Notes: a model not told the origin generated them from the letters alone. 64,000 nt of DNA from Butyriboletus loyo (GCA_038093515.1 JBBPSI010000013.1:186001-250000), one strand, 5' to 3'. Positions 23,349 to 34,935 are shown, numbered from the stretch's first letter. Program-made: numbers and translations.

Positions 23349-24827
23349 TTATGTATAGAGCAACTTGTGCAATTCCTCGGCTTGTACCTTGCTCAACTCA
23401 CAACGGCTCATGAGGTTCTTGATAGTTATCTTTTCCTTCTTTGCTGGGTTTCCGACTTTGATCATTCCTACAAGCTTTCTCAAGAACGACATGACCCAGG
23501 CTCCCTCGTCCTTGTCGAAGTTACTATAGGAAACCGAATCCTCGAGCAAGGCTTGGACCAATTCCCTGGATAGTAATAGTTTATCTTGGTGCTTCTGGTC
23601 GTCTGGGCCGCCTGATGGAAGCGATGTGATACATGCATGCCCAGCCACCGCACTCGGCTTCAGGTTGGTAGCTTTAACGAGGTCCTCCCCATTCGTCTCC
23701 CACCACTTCTCCATCGGGTCTTCAGATTCGAGGTGTGTGATAATAAACGCAACTGGGATTTGGCCTTCGCAGAGATATTCTTGGAAGACCCTCAAGCTAC
23801 TGCACTCCGAAGCCATGAATCGGCCGGATTTTTTGCAAAATACAAGCAAGTCAATACCACCTTGCCTATGCAGATCGCGAACCAGGTGGGCAGCGTTCTC
23901 CATGGTCTTTATATCGTGCCCAATCTGCATTCCATTGAGACCCACTGTATCCCAGACCATGAACTGGTGCAATCCAGTGTTGATCTTGTGACTGCGGGAA
24001 GCCAGCGTACAGCTCCCTATGCCGGAGGAGGTCTCCGCTACTGGATGTCCAACGATGAGATTGATGATGGAACTCTTTCCTGCGCCCGCTTCCCCGAAAA
24101 GAATTACGCGAAAGGGTCGTTTTGGCAACTTGAACTTTTCCACCAATGTCGTAGCATCGGGAAGGCTAAGTTGGCAGTGAACGTTTAAGCTTTCAACAGC
24201 CGCAGCACTAGCAGTGTCTGATGAGAGATCGAGACGTAGCGGGGTTGGGGTTGGGGGTGTAGCATGATCTTCCAATAGCGTCTTCAGCGCATGCTTGGAT
24301 TGATCATAGATATAGTCGGATTGCGGGGATCCATTCTGAATCGTGGTGATACATGCATATGGGAGAGATTGGACTGGGATCCCATATTTCTGGGTGATGG
24401 TATTCCGATTCCGTTCCCACCATTGGTCGTGTGGGGTATCAAAGTGGGTCAAGACGAGGGCTATCTGCGCCCGACCACTAAAGAAAAAGCTGTCCAGCAG
24501 CCAATAGAGATTGCGGAGCGAAGCGTTGATTCCGTCTTTTCGAGCACAGAGCAGAATAAGGTCGACACCTTCCTGTAAATTTCGCAAGAGAGCATGCGCC
24601 TGTTCGTAAGGCGAAAGTGGATTGATGTCCTTTGCCTCGGCTTGGTTAAAGCCCATCGTGTCCCATAATTGAAACTTCTTCTCTCCGAGCGTGACTGGGT
24701 ACCATCGGGCTCGCCTGGTACAAGCCTCCACACCTTCAGACACGTTCGCCATTGGTTTGCCGGCAAGAAGGTTGATGATCGAGCTCTTCCCGCAACCGGT
24801 GACACCGAATAATGCGACCTTGTACAT
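23349..24827 (-). CDS. AIG1-like GTPase 5, two intact G domains
   Basis: Intronless, 492 aa. Domain 1 begins at residue 3: G1 GVTGCGKSS, G3 DTMGFNQ, G4 LTHFD, then DQWWERN. Domain 2 begins near residue 240: G1 GEAGAGKSSIINLI, G3 DTVGLNG, G4 ITHLE, then EKWWETNGED and GHACITS. The two domains are joined by a Thr/Pro/Ser linker. The C-terminus has a hydrophobic helix (WVMSFLRKLVGMIKVG) followed by LMSRCELSKVQAEELHKLL, the cluster's end motif. Unlike GTPase 1, both domains keep the P-loop lysine and DxxG, so the protein could bind two nucleotides and dimerise internally. It faces GTPase 4 tail to tail, separated by only about 170 bp. Function unknown. Confidence 0.9.
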   Translation of the reverse strand: MYKVALFGVTGCGKSSIINLLAGKPMANVSEGVEACTRRARWYPVTLGEKKFQLWDTMGFNQAEAKDINPLSPYEQAHALLRNLQEGVDLILLCARKDGINASLRNLYWLLDSFFFSGRAQIALVLTHFDTPHDQWWERNRNTITQKYGIPVQSLPYACITTIQNGSPQSDYIYDQSKHALKTLLEDHATPPTPTPLRLDLSSDTASAAAVESLNVHCQLSLPDATTLVEKFKLPKRPFRVILFGEAGAGKSSIINLIVGHPVAETSSGIGSCTLASRSHKINTGLHQFMVWDTVGLNGMQIGHDIKTMENAAHLVRDLHRQGGIDLLVFCKKSGRFMASECSSLRVFQEYLCEGQIPVAFIITHLESEDPMEKWWETNGEDLVKATNLKPSAVAGHACITSLPSGGPDDQKHQDKLLLSRELVQALLEDSVSYSNFDKDEGAWVMSFLRKLVGMIKVGNPAKKEKITIKNLMSRCELSKVQAEELHKLLYT

Positions 24828-26300
24828 CCGTCTGTGAATGAGGTTGGTCGAAGCTCACTACTTCAATGCTGTGCTCACTCTGCTCTGCGGGCCATGGTGA
24901 CCTTGTGTCAGGAACTTGGTGCTCCAAATAAGGTGCTATCCGAACAAGTTGATTCGAATGAACCTGGTGCCAATAGATGGTAAATTACTCACAGAAACAA
25001 TATAATGATGACCAGTCGAAGAGTCACGACTTCGGGAAGCGATGGTCTCGGAGTCAGCCCTTTGTGAATTGGAAGGAAGAGAGTCGACACCGGATTTAAG
25101 TTGTCAATGAATCCGAATCCCTTACCCTGCCTCATGTCCACCGACCACCTATTCCACGCGATTCATCCTGGTTTGTAGATGTTGCTAGAAGATAGTGCTG
25201 ACACTGCTTCTCACTGACAAGCGATAGGATGACCGTCAACAATGAACATCTGAATTTGGAGGTGATAAAACGGATATCTAACACATTCCTTCCTGGTTAA
25301 CGGTCGAGGCAGCATCAATTTCCATTCGTCAATCTTTTATCGTATAATAGATACAGGATCTTGACGCTCAGAACAACATCTCGAACAGCACAAAAAGGAG
25401 GTTCCCGGAACGGTCCTTGCACCATGTTCGGAAATGTTAGCCCTGGTGCGTTTCATCCCATCGAATATTCCTTTCTGCAGAAAATTCTGTGGTCTGCATT
25501 GAAGTCCATTCCGCCGATATTTTATTAGTGTGACCAGTCTGAGCCGCCAGGCATGACTGTCATTACCGTCCAGTGATCCAACGAGGCCGACCAGCCCAGA
25601 TTGTCAACCAACTGGTATTGCATGGCGAGTCCAGGCCCACGTATTGTACTGCGCCGGGGTTGCCAAAGAGGTGTAGGTCTTCAGCAAGCGGCTGCCTAAT
25701 TTTGCTTTCACATCTCACCGGCTCGTCACGAGGAGCCTTCGTATGGCAGTTACGGAGCGAACAATTTTACTCCTTTATGTCAGTTTTCATCAGCGCCTAT
25801 CTGCCATACTTGGCCCCCCACGTAACGTTGGCAAGATGGCTCCCACCACCATTATCCCCATCTCCCTCCAATAGGCACACGTGTTTCCTCGGTGTGCCTC
25901 GGTGCCAAGCATCAGGATGAACAATGTGACGAGATATCGAATCACCTTAGCCGATAACTATTTCTCAGCAGTGTTTATATATATCTCCAGCATCGTCGTT
26001 GGCCATAGCTGAATTCCCTCGTCCTTTGGTCGGATGTTTCTTTGATATCCCATTGTTCCCTATCACGGGGGACTCTGACTGTCATCGCACACTACTTCCG
26101 TCCATCCATCTCAGGCTACGTACTCTGCGCGATGTCTCAGAGGCCATGGTCAGTGACAAACATCCGATGAGGGTACCAACTCACAGGTTTCAAATTAAAC
26201 CAGTTCCTATGATGACCGAATTCGGCCCCACCTCTATAGCTCGATCGTTCTCGAAGCAGAGCACTTGCGTTATGTGGGTGCCACGTCAGTATAAAAATCG
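24828..26300. other. Long intergenic stretch, no gene seen
   Basis: 1.5 kb without a supported gene. TATATATA near 25976-25983 could belong to the zinc-protein gene that starts at 26301, but it lies over 300 bp upstream. Confidence 0.45.
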
Positions 26301-27215
26301 ATGTTTGAAACTCCAGGTTCTGATGATAGCTCACGGGCAGCCATCCACACGTACCATCACCGACTATCTCACATCTTCATGCAACCTACACATAGTAAGA
26401 GGACTGAGAACTTTGTACAAGAGCGCCCCTTTCTGACCTTCTGGCATCCTAGTAGTCACTTCGAGCCATCTAACCCGTCATCTGCCCCACATCATGATGA
26501 ATTAAACCCTCCTCCACAACTCACGAATGCATCATATTCGCTCTCACCCGCGGGGACTGAGCCTTTGGACGCCACTCCCCCCGACTGCGAGAACCTGGGC
26601 TTTCCCCGACCCTCCGAGATATACAACCCGTGGGAATCATTTTATCCTTCACCTAATCTACCCCCAAATGTCACCTATGATGTATCTCCTCTTACTCTTC
26701 ACCATTCCACCATAGATCCGACTCTATATCCCGAAGTTCCTTGTCGCCGATCTTGGTCCAATGCGAACATTCAGGCCAACCCTATAGATGAATATCTACC
26801 GGCTCCAAGTAATTATCATCCTCCCACTTTCCCACCTCACAATGGTAGTTGTGCTGATCATCGTCTGGATTACACTTCGGAGCCGCATAGCGGGACGTTA
26901 GATGCATCTGCCTCGTACCCATGTCTATGGATGGAGGGTGGCGTTATCTGTAGCGGCATGGTGCAGGCCACTAGATCCAATATAAATCGCCACTTGCACA
27001 CATTTCATGGGTTCGGCGGCCCTGATACTCGACAGACAATGTGCCACTGGGCCGGATGCGGAGAAACGATGCAGCAGGGCAGCATCGCAAGACACATGGT
27101 TACGTGTCACTTACAGGCCAAAGTGACCTGTCCTATGTGCTCCAAGAAGCTGTCCCGCCAGGATGTCATCTCCAAGCACCAACGTGTTTGCCCCGCAGCA
27201 AGTGCCTGGCGCTGA
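26301..27215 (+). CDS. Three-finger zinc protein 1 (C2H2/C2HC type)
   Basis: Single long frame, 304 aa. The first 200 residues are Pro/Ser/His-rich and low-complexity. The C-terminal 100 carry three Cys/His units: one with C-x8-C and H-x4-H, a second CHWAGC...ARHMVTCH, and a third CPMCSKKLSRQD...KHQRVC of C2HC form. The same three units, in the same order and spacing, occur in the genes at 29058-30306 and 41186-41764. Fingers of this kind usually bind DNA or proteins, so a transcription-factor-like role is possible, but the fingers are atypical and I cannot place them in a named family. The start is the first in-frame ATG; an upstream exon cannot be excluded, and M27 (MQPTHS) is an alternative. 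Confidence 0.75.
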   Translation: MFETPGSDDSSRAAIHTYHHRLSHIFMQPTHSKRTENFVQERPFLTFWHPSSHFEPSNPSSAPHHDELNPPPQLTNASYSLSPAGTEPLDATPPDCENLGFPRPSEIYNPWESFYPSPNLPPNVTYDVSPLTLHHSTIDPTLYPEVPCRRSWSNANIQANPIDEYLPAPSNYHPPTFPPHNGSCADHRLDYTSEPHSGTLDASASYPCLWMEGGVICSGMVQATRSNINRHLHTFHGFGGPDTRQTMCHWAGCGETMQQGSIARHMVTCHLQAKVTCPMCSKKLSRQDVISKHQRVCPAASAWR

Positions 27216-29057
27216 GCACGGATGCATTGATACATTTTCTAATTTCTTGGTGACTTTGCCGTGTCATCGGTAGTTCTCGGCTGGAACTCGTTGGGTCATG
27301 ATTTATATTTAACGGATGCATTACCTTTTGCTTATCTGCGACAGTATATCTTCTACGCGTATTTTCCTGTTACATGTTGGCGCTGTGAGGAAGGCAGGCT
27401 ATTTCATCTATCTGTTTAGTACAGCCCAGTGACTAACGAGTAACGTTCTGTCATGTACGTGAGTACACTGCAATCTCAGAGGGCGCGTCCATCGTGATCC
27501 ACAATTTTTTACACCGTGTGAGGTGGAGCAACTTTACTGGCGCGCATGTTACGTGCTACATGATGTACACCGCTTCTTCCACCACACGTTACGTGCAGGC
27601 ATGAAATACGAATAGCAACAATTAATGTTGGCAGTACAATCCAGGTTTCTTCCGACAAGGTCGGTCCACGAGCGCAAATCAGACCTGTTGACAACACGTT
27701 ACACGGACATCGGTCATGTGCGATGTCCATGCGTTTACATGATAAATCCCTTGAGCTCATGGTCAGCACTGCGGCTCTGTTTGATGAAAAAAAACCAACA
27801 ACGTCGCGAGCCAGGGTGTTTAATATAGTGATTATATGGACTTTTTCAGGGTAGAACAGCCCAATTGCATGCGGCAGCTCAACACCCCCCCGAGTTGGAC
27901 TCGGTGAAAGTGAAAAGGTTTTATCTCAGCATGAAATCACACTCAGTATGACGAGTTGACAATAGACTTTGATAATTTGTGCTTACAGCGGATGGAGTAT
28001 TGTGGTCAAGTGAGTTCGAAGTGATGGATTTCTAATGGCTACTGACTGGTCATGGCGCTGGTGCATCATGACGAGGAAGAGATAGACTTCGCGAAGGTAA
28101 TCATCAAGAGCGGTGCGGCGGCGGTACCCCCGACATTCACGCAGGGACCTGTATCTATTCTTTGGTCGACTTCCGAGGTCCAGTGCCCTGTTGGTACAGT
28201 GCGAGCGAGCAGCTTGGTGGCACTGGTACTGTATCTCCCCAGAGATCGATCATGATCGACCCACAGGCCATCGAGTCCACTCGTGTGATTCAATATCTCA
28301 CCTCGGGCTCCGCTTTCCTTTGACTAATCTAAGTTTTTTTTCGCACCTTCCAAGTCCATCAGAGTATGGGCCAAGAAGACCACAGCAAAGACCACCGAAT
28401 TGAGTTGGTTCAGCGGAGTCAATGTCAAGGTCCGGCTCGGAGTGCATTGCTGGCCGAGGATCATCATCTCATAAGGTACGTTTTTGGCTATGTGCTTCTA
28501 CGGTTCAGATCACGCATATTTCTACTTTTAGTGCGTGCAGGATGGCTCCTAGAGCGATGCTTCCTTCATGCGTCGTGTTGAGCAAGTTAGGACGAGATGC
28601 GCATCGCCTGGCGCGTTGGACCACTCGGCGCGCGCATTTCATGAAACACATGGTCACCGCCCACTGGTAGTAAGCGCATAGACTCACCCCCACGATCGAC
28701 TATACAGCTTAATCCACTGTTTCTTCATGAATGGACGACCTCGTGGTTCTCAGTGTCCGCCGTCATATCTTTACTACCGGTTACACCCCCTGGTTGCCAT
28801 TATCTAGGAGGTAACTCCTTGGCGGTGCAAGTTATTTGTGAAAGCAGCGGAACGCAGCAAATCTCATACTTTGCTGTATCTTCCGACTCACTTCGGTGTA
28901 TCCGTTTCGGAGTACAGGCGACGTTTACCTTCCGAGCCGACGCGGATTCTGGATCAGAGGACCCGGATCACATCATTTCTGAAGCACTTTATAAGCTCAA
29001 CTTCAAAGATCTCTGGTATGCACACCGACTCTGCTTCACGAACCTACAAGGCTGGAA
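27216..29057. other. Intergenic, with a possible zinc-protein relic
   Basis: No intact gene. Around 28420-28670 a plus-strand frame ends in FMKHMVTAHW, close to the second-finger end ARHMVTCHL of zinc protein 1, with Cys residues upstream. This may be a decayed fourth copy; the match is short. Confidence 0.35.
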
Positions 29058-30306
29058 ATGTCTTGGCCTATGGACAAGTGAGATCCCTATCTCTTAATCG
29101 GTGATTCGATGTTAAGTTGCTCACGAACAGTGACACTTTTGGGATGCCGTTCGGGCGGGGAGATGATCGAGAGCGGTCATGTTATTACACTTCGACATCG
29201 CAACAACAAAATGCGCCAATCATTGGCAATTCGTCGTGCAGCGAATGGCATTGGACAAGGAGACCCCACCGAGATAGGTACGCAGATCTCCAGCACGAAG
29301 GGCGAGAACTGATCACGTCGACCTCATCGTAGCTATGTGCCCACTAATCTCGCGCCCTCTTGGCCAAGTACCGTCCTGCCTGATTCCTCCTCCTCTGTGT
29401 ACGGAAGGAGTGTATGGCCAGGCGGTCCACGCCGCGACGAGGCGAGCATTGGATTGACGCTTGGCGCACCAGGAGGCAACGCTGACAGATCAGGGATGAG
29501 AATGGAAGTAGCAGCGCCCACATTAGAGCAAGCCTTTCCACCTGCGTCGGGAGCATTACCCGCATTCCCACCTCGTCCATCACCTTCTCCGAACTGGCCA
29601 CAAGTTCCTGGTCCTCATTCGCAGCCCATTTTCTTCTGGGACCATCCTGTGCATATTGCGAGGCAGCACACTGGCCATAATAGTTCCATTGGTTTTCTTC
29701 CAACGAGACCCGGGAATCCTCCCTTTCAGTTGGCCACCTCTTCGGTGACCGTTGGACGCTCGGAACGCATATTTATGCAGACCAGTCCTTTTCCTTTGAT
29801 CGCCTCCCCAGATTCTGTGCAGCCTTTGCCACTAAGCGATGCTGTACCAGTTGCCTGTACGTTTCTCTTTGCCGTCGTCAACTCCTTTTTCTTCGAGATA
29901 ATAACTCACGCGTCATATAGCATCCCGATCTCGCGGCGAACGGTGGGATCTCTCGAACGAGACCATGTTTCAATGTCTGTGGACAAGCCAGTGTGCGGGA
30001 CTTGTCGCTGGAAATAGAAGGAGCGTCACGAATCACCTTCGGGACAAGCACGATTTCACGTGCGACGGCCAGGTGGTCGTATGTACGTGGGATGAGTGTT
30101 CGACGTACATGCAACGCAGGAGCATCTCACGACATATCGTCGCGTGTCACCTTGCGATCAAGGTGGAGTGCCCTCACTGCGGCTTGGCTCTAAGCAGAGC
30201 GGATGCGAAGAAAAAACACGGAGTGGCGTGCCCGGGTGCCAGCAGAACACCAACGGTGGCGGAGGCGATGGAGGAAGACGAGGGCGGCTATTCCTGGCGG
30301 AGTTGA
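29058..30306 (+). CDS. Three-finger zinc protein 2
   Basis: Exons 29058-29077, 29131-29277, 29333-29856 and 29921-30306 join in phase to 358 aa; introns are 53-64 bp. The N-terminal 230 residues are Pro/Ser-rich. The C-terminus has the same three Cys/His units as zinc protein 1: CLWTSQC...NHLRDKH, CTWDEC...SRHIVACH and CPHCGLALSRAD...KHGVAC, followed by an acidic tail. The last exon on its own looks like a separate small frame starting at MFQCLW, but the acceptor at 29920 fuses it cleanly to the upstream exon. The tiny first exon is the least certain part. Paralogous to 26301-27215, 1.8 kb away on the same strand, so probably a tandem duplicate. Confidence 0.7.
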
Positions 30307-30583
30307 TGCGCCCGCCCGACCTGTATAGACGCTCGCTGTTTTAGCCATCGGATAATCCCCCCCCGCTTGCTCTCGCGACAACGCAGTTGGGGCGCTTTGT
30401 TACTTTCATCGGATTTACCTGGTAGAGTTCGCGTCACTGGACGCTTGATTTTTTTTTCTTACTACTCGCTTAGATTCATTTTGTACCGATTATGTAAACT
30501 GACAAAATGTTCGAGAACCACTTGAACTCGCATTCGAGGACTATACAGAGATGTGCCTCAGGACCCAACGCACTCGAATGAAG

Positions 30584-30676
30584 GAAAAATTCAATGTGGT
30601 TTCCTGGATCAGTGCTTGAATATCACGAGGGGTAATAGACATCAAACACCCAGATCCGAAAGATCGTGCAGACGGG
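30584..30676 (+). repeat. Diverged direct repeat, copy 1
   Basis: Shares ordered blocks with 30944-31047: CAATGTG-TTTCC, TTGAATATC, GACGAGGGGTA-like and CCAGATCCGAAAGATCGT. Blocks are separated by small indels, so this is an old duplication with an offset of about 365 bp. Confidence 0.6.
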
Positions 30677-30943
30677 ATCATGAATCAAAGAGACCGCTCA
30701 AGCTGACCGTCACTGTTCCGAGGAGTTTACAGTCTGTGACAGTGGTCCTGACTAGTCCTCTCAACCAGGTTCTCGGCTAGTTTCGCTCGCTGACGACTGA
30801 GGGGATTACAGTGGTCCTGACTTGTCCTCCGAGTCAGCTGACTGATCACAGCGATCAGTAGTACTTCAGTTGCTCATGCGAGTGGCAGTGCAAATGTTTC
30901 AAATCATGTCATCAATTCACATTCCCAAAAACCAAAACAAAAT

Positions 30944-31047
30944 CCAATGTGATTTCCAAGTGCGTTGAATATCTCAAGAAATGACGAGGGGTATGCAATA
31001 TATGGGCATCAGACCCCCCACGGCCAGATCCGAAAGATCGTAGATGA
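30944..31047 (+). repeat. Diverged direct repeat, copy 2
   Basis: Partner of 30584-30676, same orientation. The block CCAGATCCGAAAGATCGT is identical in both copies. Confidence 0.6.
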
Positions 31048-32025
31048 AACCTGGGGGGTCATGCATGCTCTCCACGCCAAGCAGAAAAGAAAAGAAAAAT
31101 TACTAGGGGGTGTAAAATGGATTCTTGAGGTGACAAATTGTTGATCTCTTTCAGACTCCGAGCGTCACCGACTTGGAGTCACTCACTTTTTGCAATGTGA
31201 ATAGAACGTGTAAACACATTTGATAAATCATGAAAGTATTGTGGTTGTGGGAGGATGTATGTATCTGCAGGAACTGAAAAGTACAATTGAATCCAACATG
31301 TTGTGTTTGAGAAATGGACGATGCAAGTTTCGTGGGTTTTTGAACTTCTGTGCGAGTCGTGATTGGCTGGGTGGCAGTGTTATTCTCCTGTCCGCTATCC
31401 AAACCAACGAATGTGTATCTAGACTGACTGTTATTGTGTATATCCGGATTTATTGCCTCTCGTGGGCCTGAGGCCAGCCTGCGTATCCCAGTGGATTTTA
31501 TTATAAAGCTACTAGTTTTCAATCCCGAAGGTTTTTGTCACACTTCCGAATGGCCCCTGAACGTCACGGTACTACGCCAGACCCAATGATTGTCTTGGTG
31601 CCCTCGGCGATAACACAGGTCGATAAAAATCTAGATAACATGCAGTAGTTGGTCAGTCTGAATCCACAGATTAGAGCCATCAAGTGTAGCCGTCCCCGTC
31701 GAAGCATCAGAAATCCATGCTAGTACAGCCAACGATAATGATGCACGACAAAAATTCCGATTGCTAAGGAACACTACATTCTGATACTGGACTGTTCATT
31801 GAGTGTACGAGTTGAATAATAGTTTACATAGTGCCAATACACAACGGCGCAACCCATGTGCGGCGCCAATCAAGAAACAGGGACAATACATACATGACCG
31901 ACGGACATACAACAACCACGCACAAGCGATACACTGAAAACGCGAAAGCAAGAAATAAGTTACAAGCGGGGGATGTCGCAGGCGATCACAGTTAATTTAC
32001 GAAAAGGGGAGAAAAGGAAAGTGTC

Positions 32026-34912
32026 CTACTTGCCCTGGAAACTCTGCATAATCGTCCGTAATCCAAAGCGAAGGCTCGGCGGTGGCGATCTAGACGCGCG
32101 GCCCTTGACAGGTGAAGGTTGCCAGTTGTCAAACGTAGAGAAGCCCATTCTACTGAGTTTCTGAAAGCTACGCGATGGGTCTCGCTCGCGGCCACGCCGC
32201 GCAGATGTGGAATCATAACTTGGGGTCGTCGACACGCGGGACAACGGTGTGCCTGCGTGGAGATCAGACGCAAGGTCTGGATCGACATCAGGCGTGGGCG
32301 AACGCGGAGAGTTATCTGTCGACTCTCCGGGTGGACTAGACCCGAAGCCCGGTGAATCATCCTGAGCGGCTGTCCATGTGGTTTGACGCAAATGTCCGGA
32401 TTGCTGTCCTTGTGATATTCTTTGGCTTGAGGAAGCTGAGGGCCCTATTTAGTTACTGATAGCGACTAAAGTCATCAAACTTACCACTATGACCAGAGTG
32501 TGGTGACAAATAGATACGGGAGGGTTTAGTTGCGGACAAAAGGGACACGCTATCGTTGGTACGTCCAATGTCCGCGTCTTGGTGGGGGGTCTGCGCCGTA
32601 GGCTTCTCCTTCAGCCGCCTCTCAATAGCTAGACTCTCCCCATAGGCAGCGAGCTTTGCGCTGAGAGGGGTTCTGCCCGTTTCTGAGTCTCTCTCCAAGT
32701 GCTGTTCCAGATATTGCTCCATATTCAGGATGGACTGTTGCGCGCGCTGAACAAGCTCTTCCGCTTGTGCATGTGAGGAGATCGACGAGATATCGATGTC
32801 AAATGGGAAGTGCAGCCTACGAAGACGCTGGTGAGTCTCGCGTATTTCTTCGGCATCAACATCGTATTCCCCAAGCGCAGGCCGAATGCGTGGGCTTCCA
32901 AGGAGATGCGGAGTGTTAGGAGTAGCGATGCTCCATGCAGCGTCACTCGAACTCGACTGAGGATATGTGGAGGTGGTGGCAGTAGTACTGGCACTGCTCA
33001 CAGAATCCCCACGTAACCTACTCTCAGCCAGTGCGTCTTCGGTGGGCGGGGGAACATTAATGCTGAAAGGGAGCTGGGGATTGGCTGATGAATGATTCTG
33101 GGTTGGATGCAACTCAGGGTTGCTCAATGGAATGCCGTATTCTTCTTCAGGATCGTCGTCATGGTCGAGTATGATGTTCACGGAGACAGGAGGAATAGCA
33201 TGTGGTACAATCGGGGATTCCTCGATAGTGTCCGGTATTCTGTCATATTCATCTTCATGCTGGCCGCCTGAAGCAATACCAAGGGAACGCATTCTATTTT
33301 CCAATTGCGCACGAGAGCCAGGACTTCGCGCGCGTCCTGGGTAAGGGGTGGACTCTGAGACAGACCTCTCAAAACGGATGTTGCGAGGGAGGGATCCGGA
33401 ATGCGACGTTGATCCGTGGCCAGAGTTTGAGCGGTTATGCATCCGTAAGATACTGGATTTGATCGGTGTGCCAAAAACAGAGGCAGAACCATCTGCACTT
33501 CCTGAATCCTCGTCGGTAGCAGAAATCGTACTCGCGGCAGAGACGGAACAATTACGTGATCGCTCAACGACCAGCACGTTGTGGAGGTCTGCAGGATGAA
33601 GTGGATATGCTCGGACATTGATCAACGAAGGGCTACTTTCCAGATTGTGGCGTTGATATTGACGATGGGAGGTGTCATGGGGTGAAGAAGACAGTGGGAT
33701 TGAGATGCTACGAGGGGAAACGGGTGGCGTGTTGCATGGTTGCGCACGAGAGCTTGGGATAGGGACTGGGCGTGAAGGTGAAGACGACGGAACAGGGGAC
33801 TCGGAAAGGGAGGCAGCGCTGGAGCTCGAACCATCGGCGTTTGATTTCCTGAAAAGACTGAGGAGGGACAGCTTGGAGTGTAATTTACGAGAATCGGCGC
33901 CGGTGCCGGCAGATCTGGGCCGAGTGGAGCGGACGGGGAAGGATGGTTTGATTGCTGACTCATCTAGAGCTTGCGGTAGGGAAGGGCGGCGTCCAGGTGG
34001 AAGCGGCATCGTGTGGGTGGCGGGAGAGGTCGAGTTGTCTCCCGAGCGAGAATCCTGCGCAAGGGATTCCTGGTCAGAGCGGATTGGAGATACGAGGAGT
34101 GGCTTGACTTCTGGGTCAGATGTGCCACCGGTGGCGGAAAGTGTATGGTCCACAGAGCGTTTAAAGTGTAAGCGCTTTCGCAAGGAGGCCTCTAAATGCT
34201 CGACGGGACAATAAGGTACAGCACGCTGCTGTGAGAGAAGGTTGGGGTGGGTTGTGGCAGGTACACCGGGCCATACCGTGACGGCTTGGGCAAGCACGTC
34301 TACGCACTCGATCCAACCATTTTTGCGAGCGATAAGCTCTGGGGTGATTCCGTGCTTGTCGGCACGATCCGGAATTGCGCCGCGTGAGAGGAGGTTGCGG
34401 ACGACGGTGAGATGACCATTGGCGGCTGCGAAATGAAGTGGGGTAGAGCCTGATGTGCCGACTATGGGCAAGGTTGCGTCACGATTGCGGTCAGAGTAGC
34501 GGCGGGGGAGTCTGGGGGAGGGTGAGCGATAAGAAGGGGGAAAGGGACTGGGGAGGGAGCGAACCTTGGGGCGTTCACATCTGCACCGGCGTCGATCAAA
34601 AAGTTGACGACGAGGACGTTTCCGCCTGCACAAGCGGCATGAAGGGGGAGGACGCCGTCGAGGACTGAGTTGACGGGCTGGCCATGGGAAATGGCATACT
34701 GAACGAGACCGATGTCGCCCGAGGCGGAGGCGGAGTGGAGGCCAAGGCGGGGGACTGTGAGGGGGTTGGTGAGGAGGACGAGGAGAAGAGAAAAGGACTG
34801 ACAATCGGTGGAGACATTATACTTGACCTGGAGACGCTGATTCCGACTCGGCCTGGCGGTCATTCGCTTCCACCTCCTCGTCGTACAAAAGAAAGCCAAT
34901 ACACGTATCTGA
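32026..34912 (-). CDS. Ankyrin-repeat protein with long Ser-rich body
   Basis: Minus strand. Supported exons: one ending at 34828 (start uncertain, at or below 34912), 34565-34754, 32485-34511 and 32026-32435, together about 900 aa. The first 200 residues hold at least three ankyrin units: LPLHAACAGGNVLVVNFLI, GADVNAPR with a spacer loop, STPLHFAAANGHLTVVRNLL and ITPELIARKNGW. The rest is Ser/Pro/Arg-rich and probably disordered, apart from a conserved-looking helical block (EELVQRAQQS...MEQYLEQHLE, about residues 720-760). Ankyrin repeats bind proteins; no enzyme domain is present. The first exon has no in-frame ATG between the nearest upstream stop and the splice site. Either there is another small 5' exon, or translation starts at 34923 with an alternative donor. 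It lies directly downstream of the coiled-coil gene, on the same strand. Confidence 0.75.
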
Positions 34913-34935
34913 TTAGTCATCACTCCCTATTACAT

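Larger units (their letters stand above)
30307..32025. other. Intergenic with diverged direct repeats
   Basis: 1.7 kb with no supported gene. It contains the roughly 100-bp direct repeat pair listed separately. It also holds a short repeat, ACAGTGGTCCTGACT, near 30738 and 30809. Confidence 0.5.

Noticed and set aside
32453..34804. The 783-codon frame taken as a single-exon gene
   Set aside because: Its first 98 codons are intron and out-of-frame sequence. The ankyrin repeats upstream require splicing at 34511.
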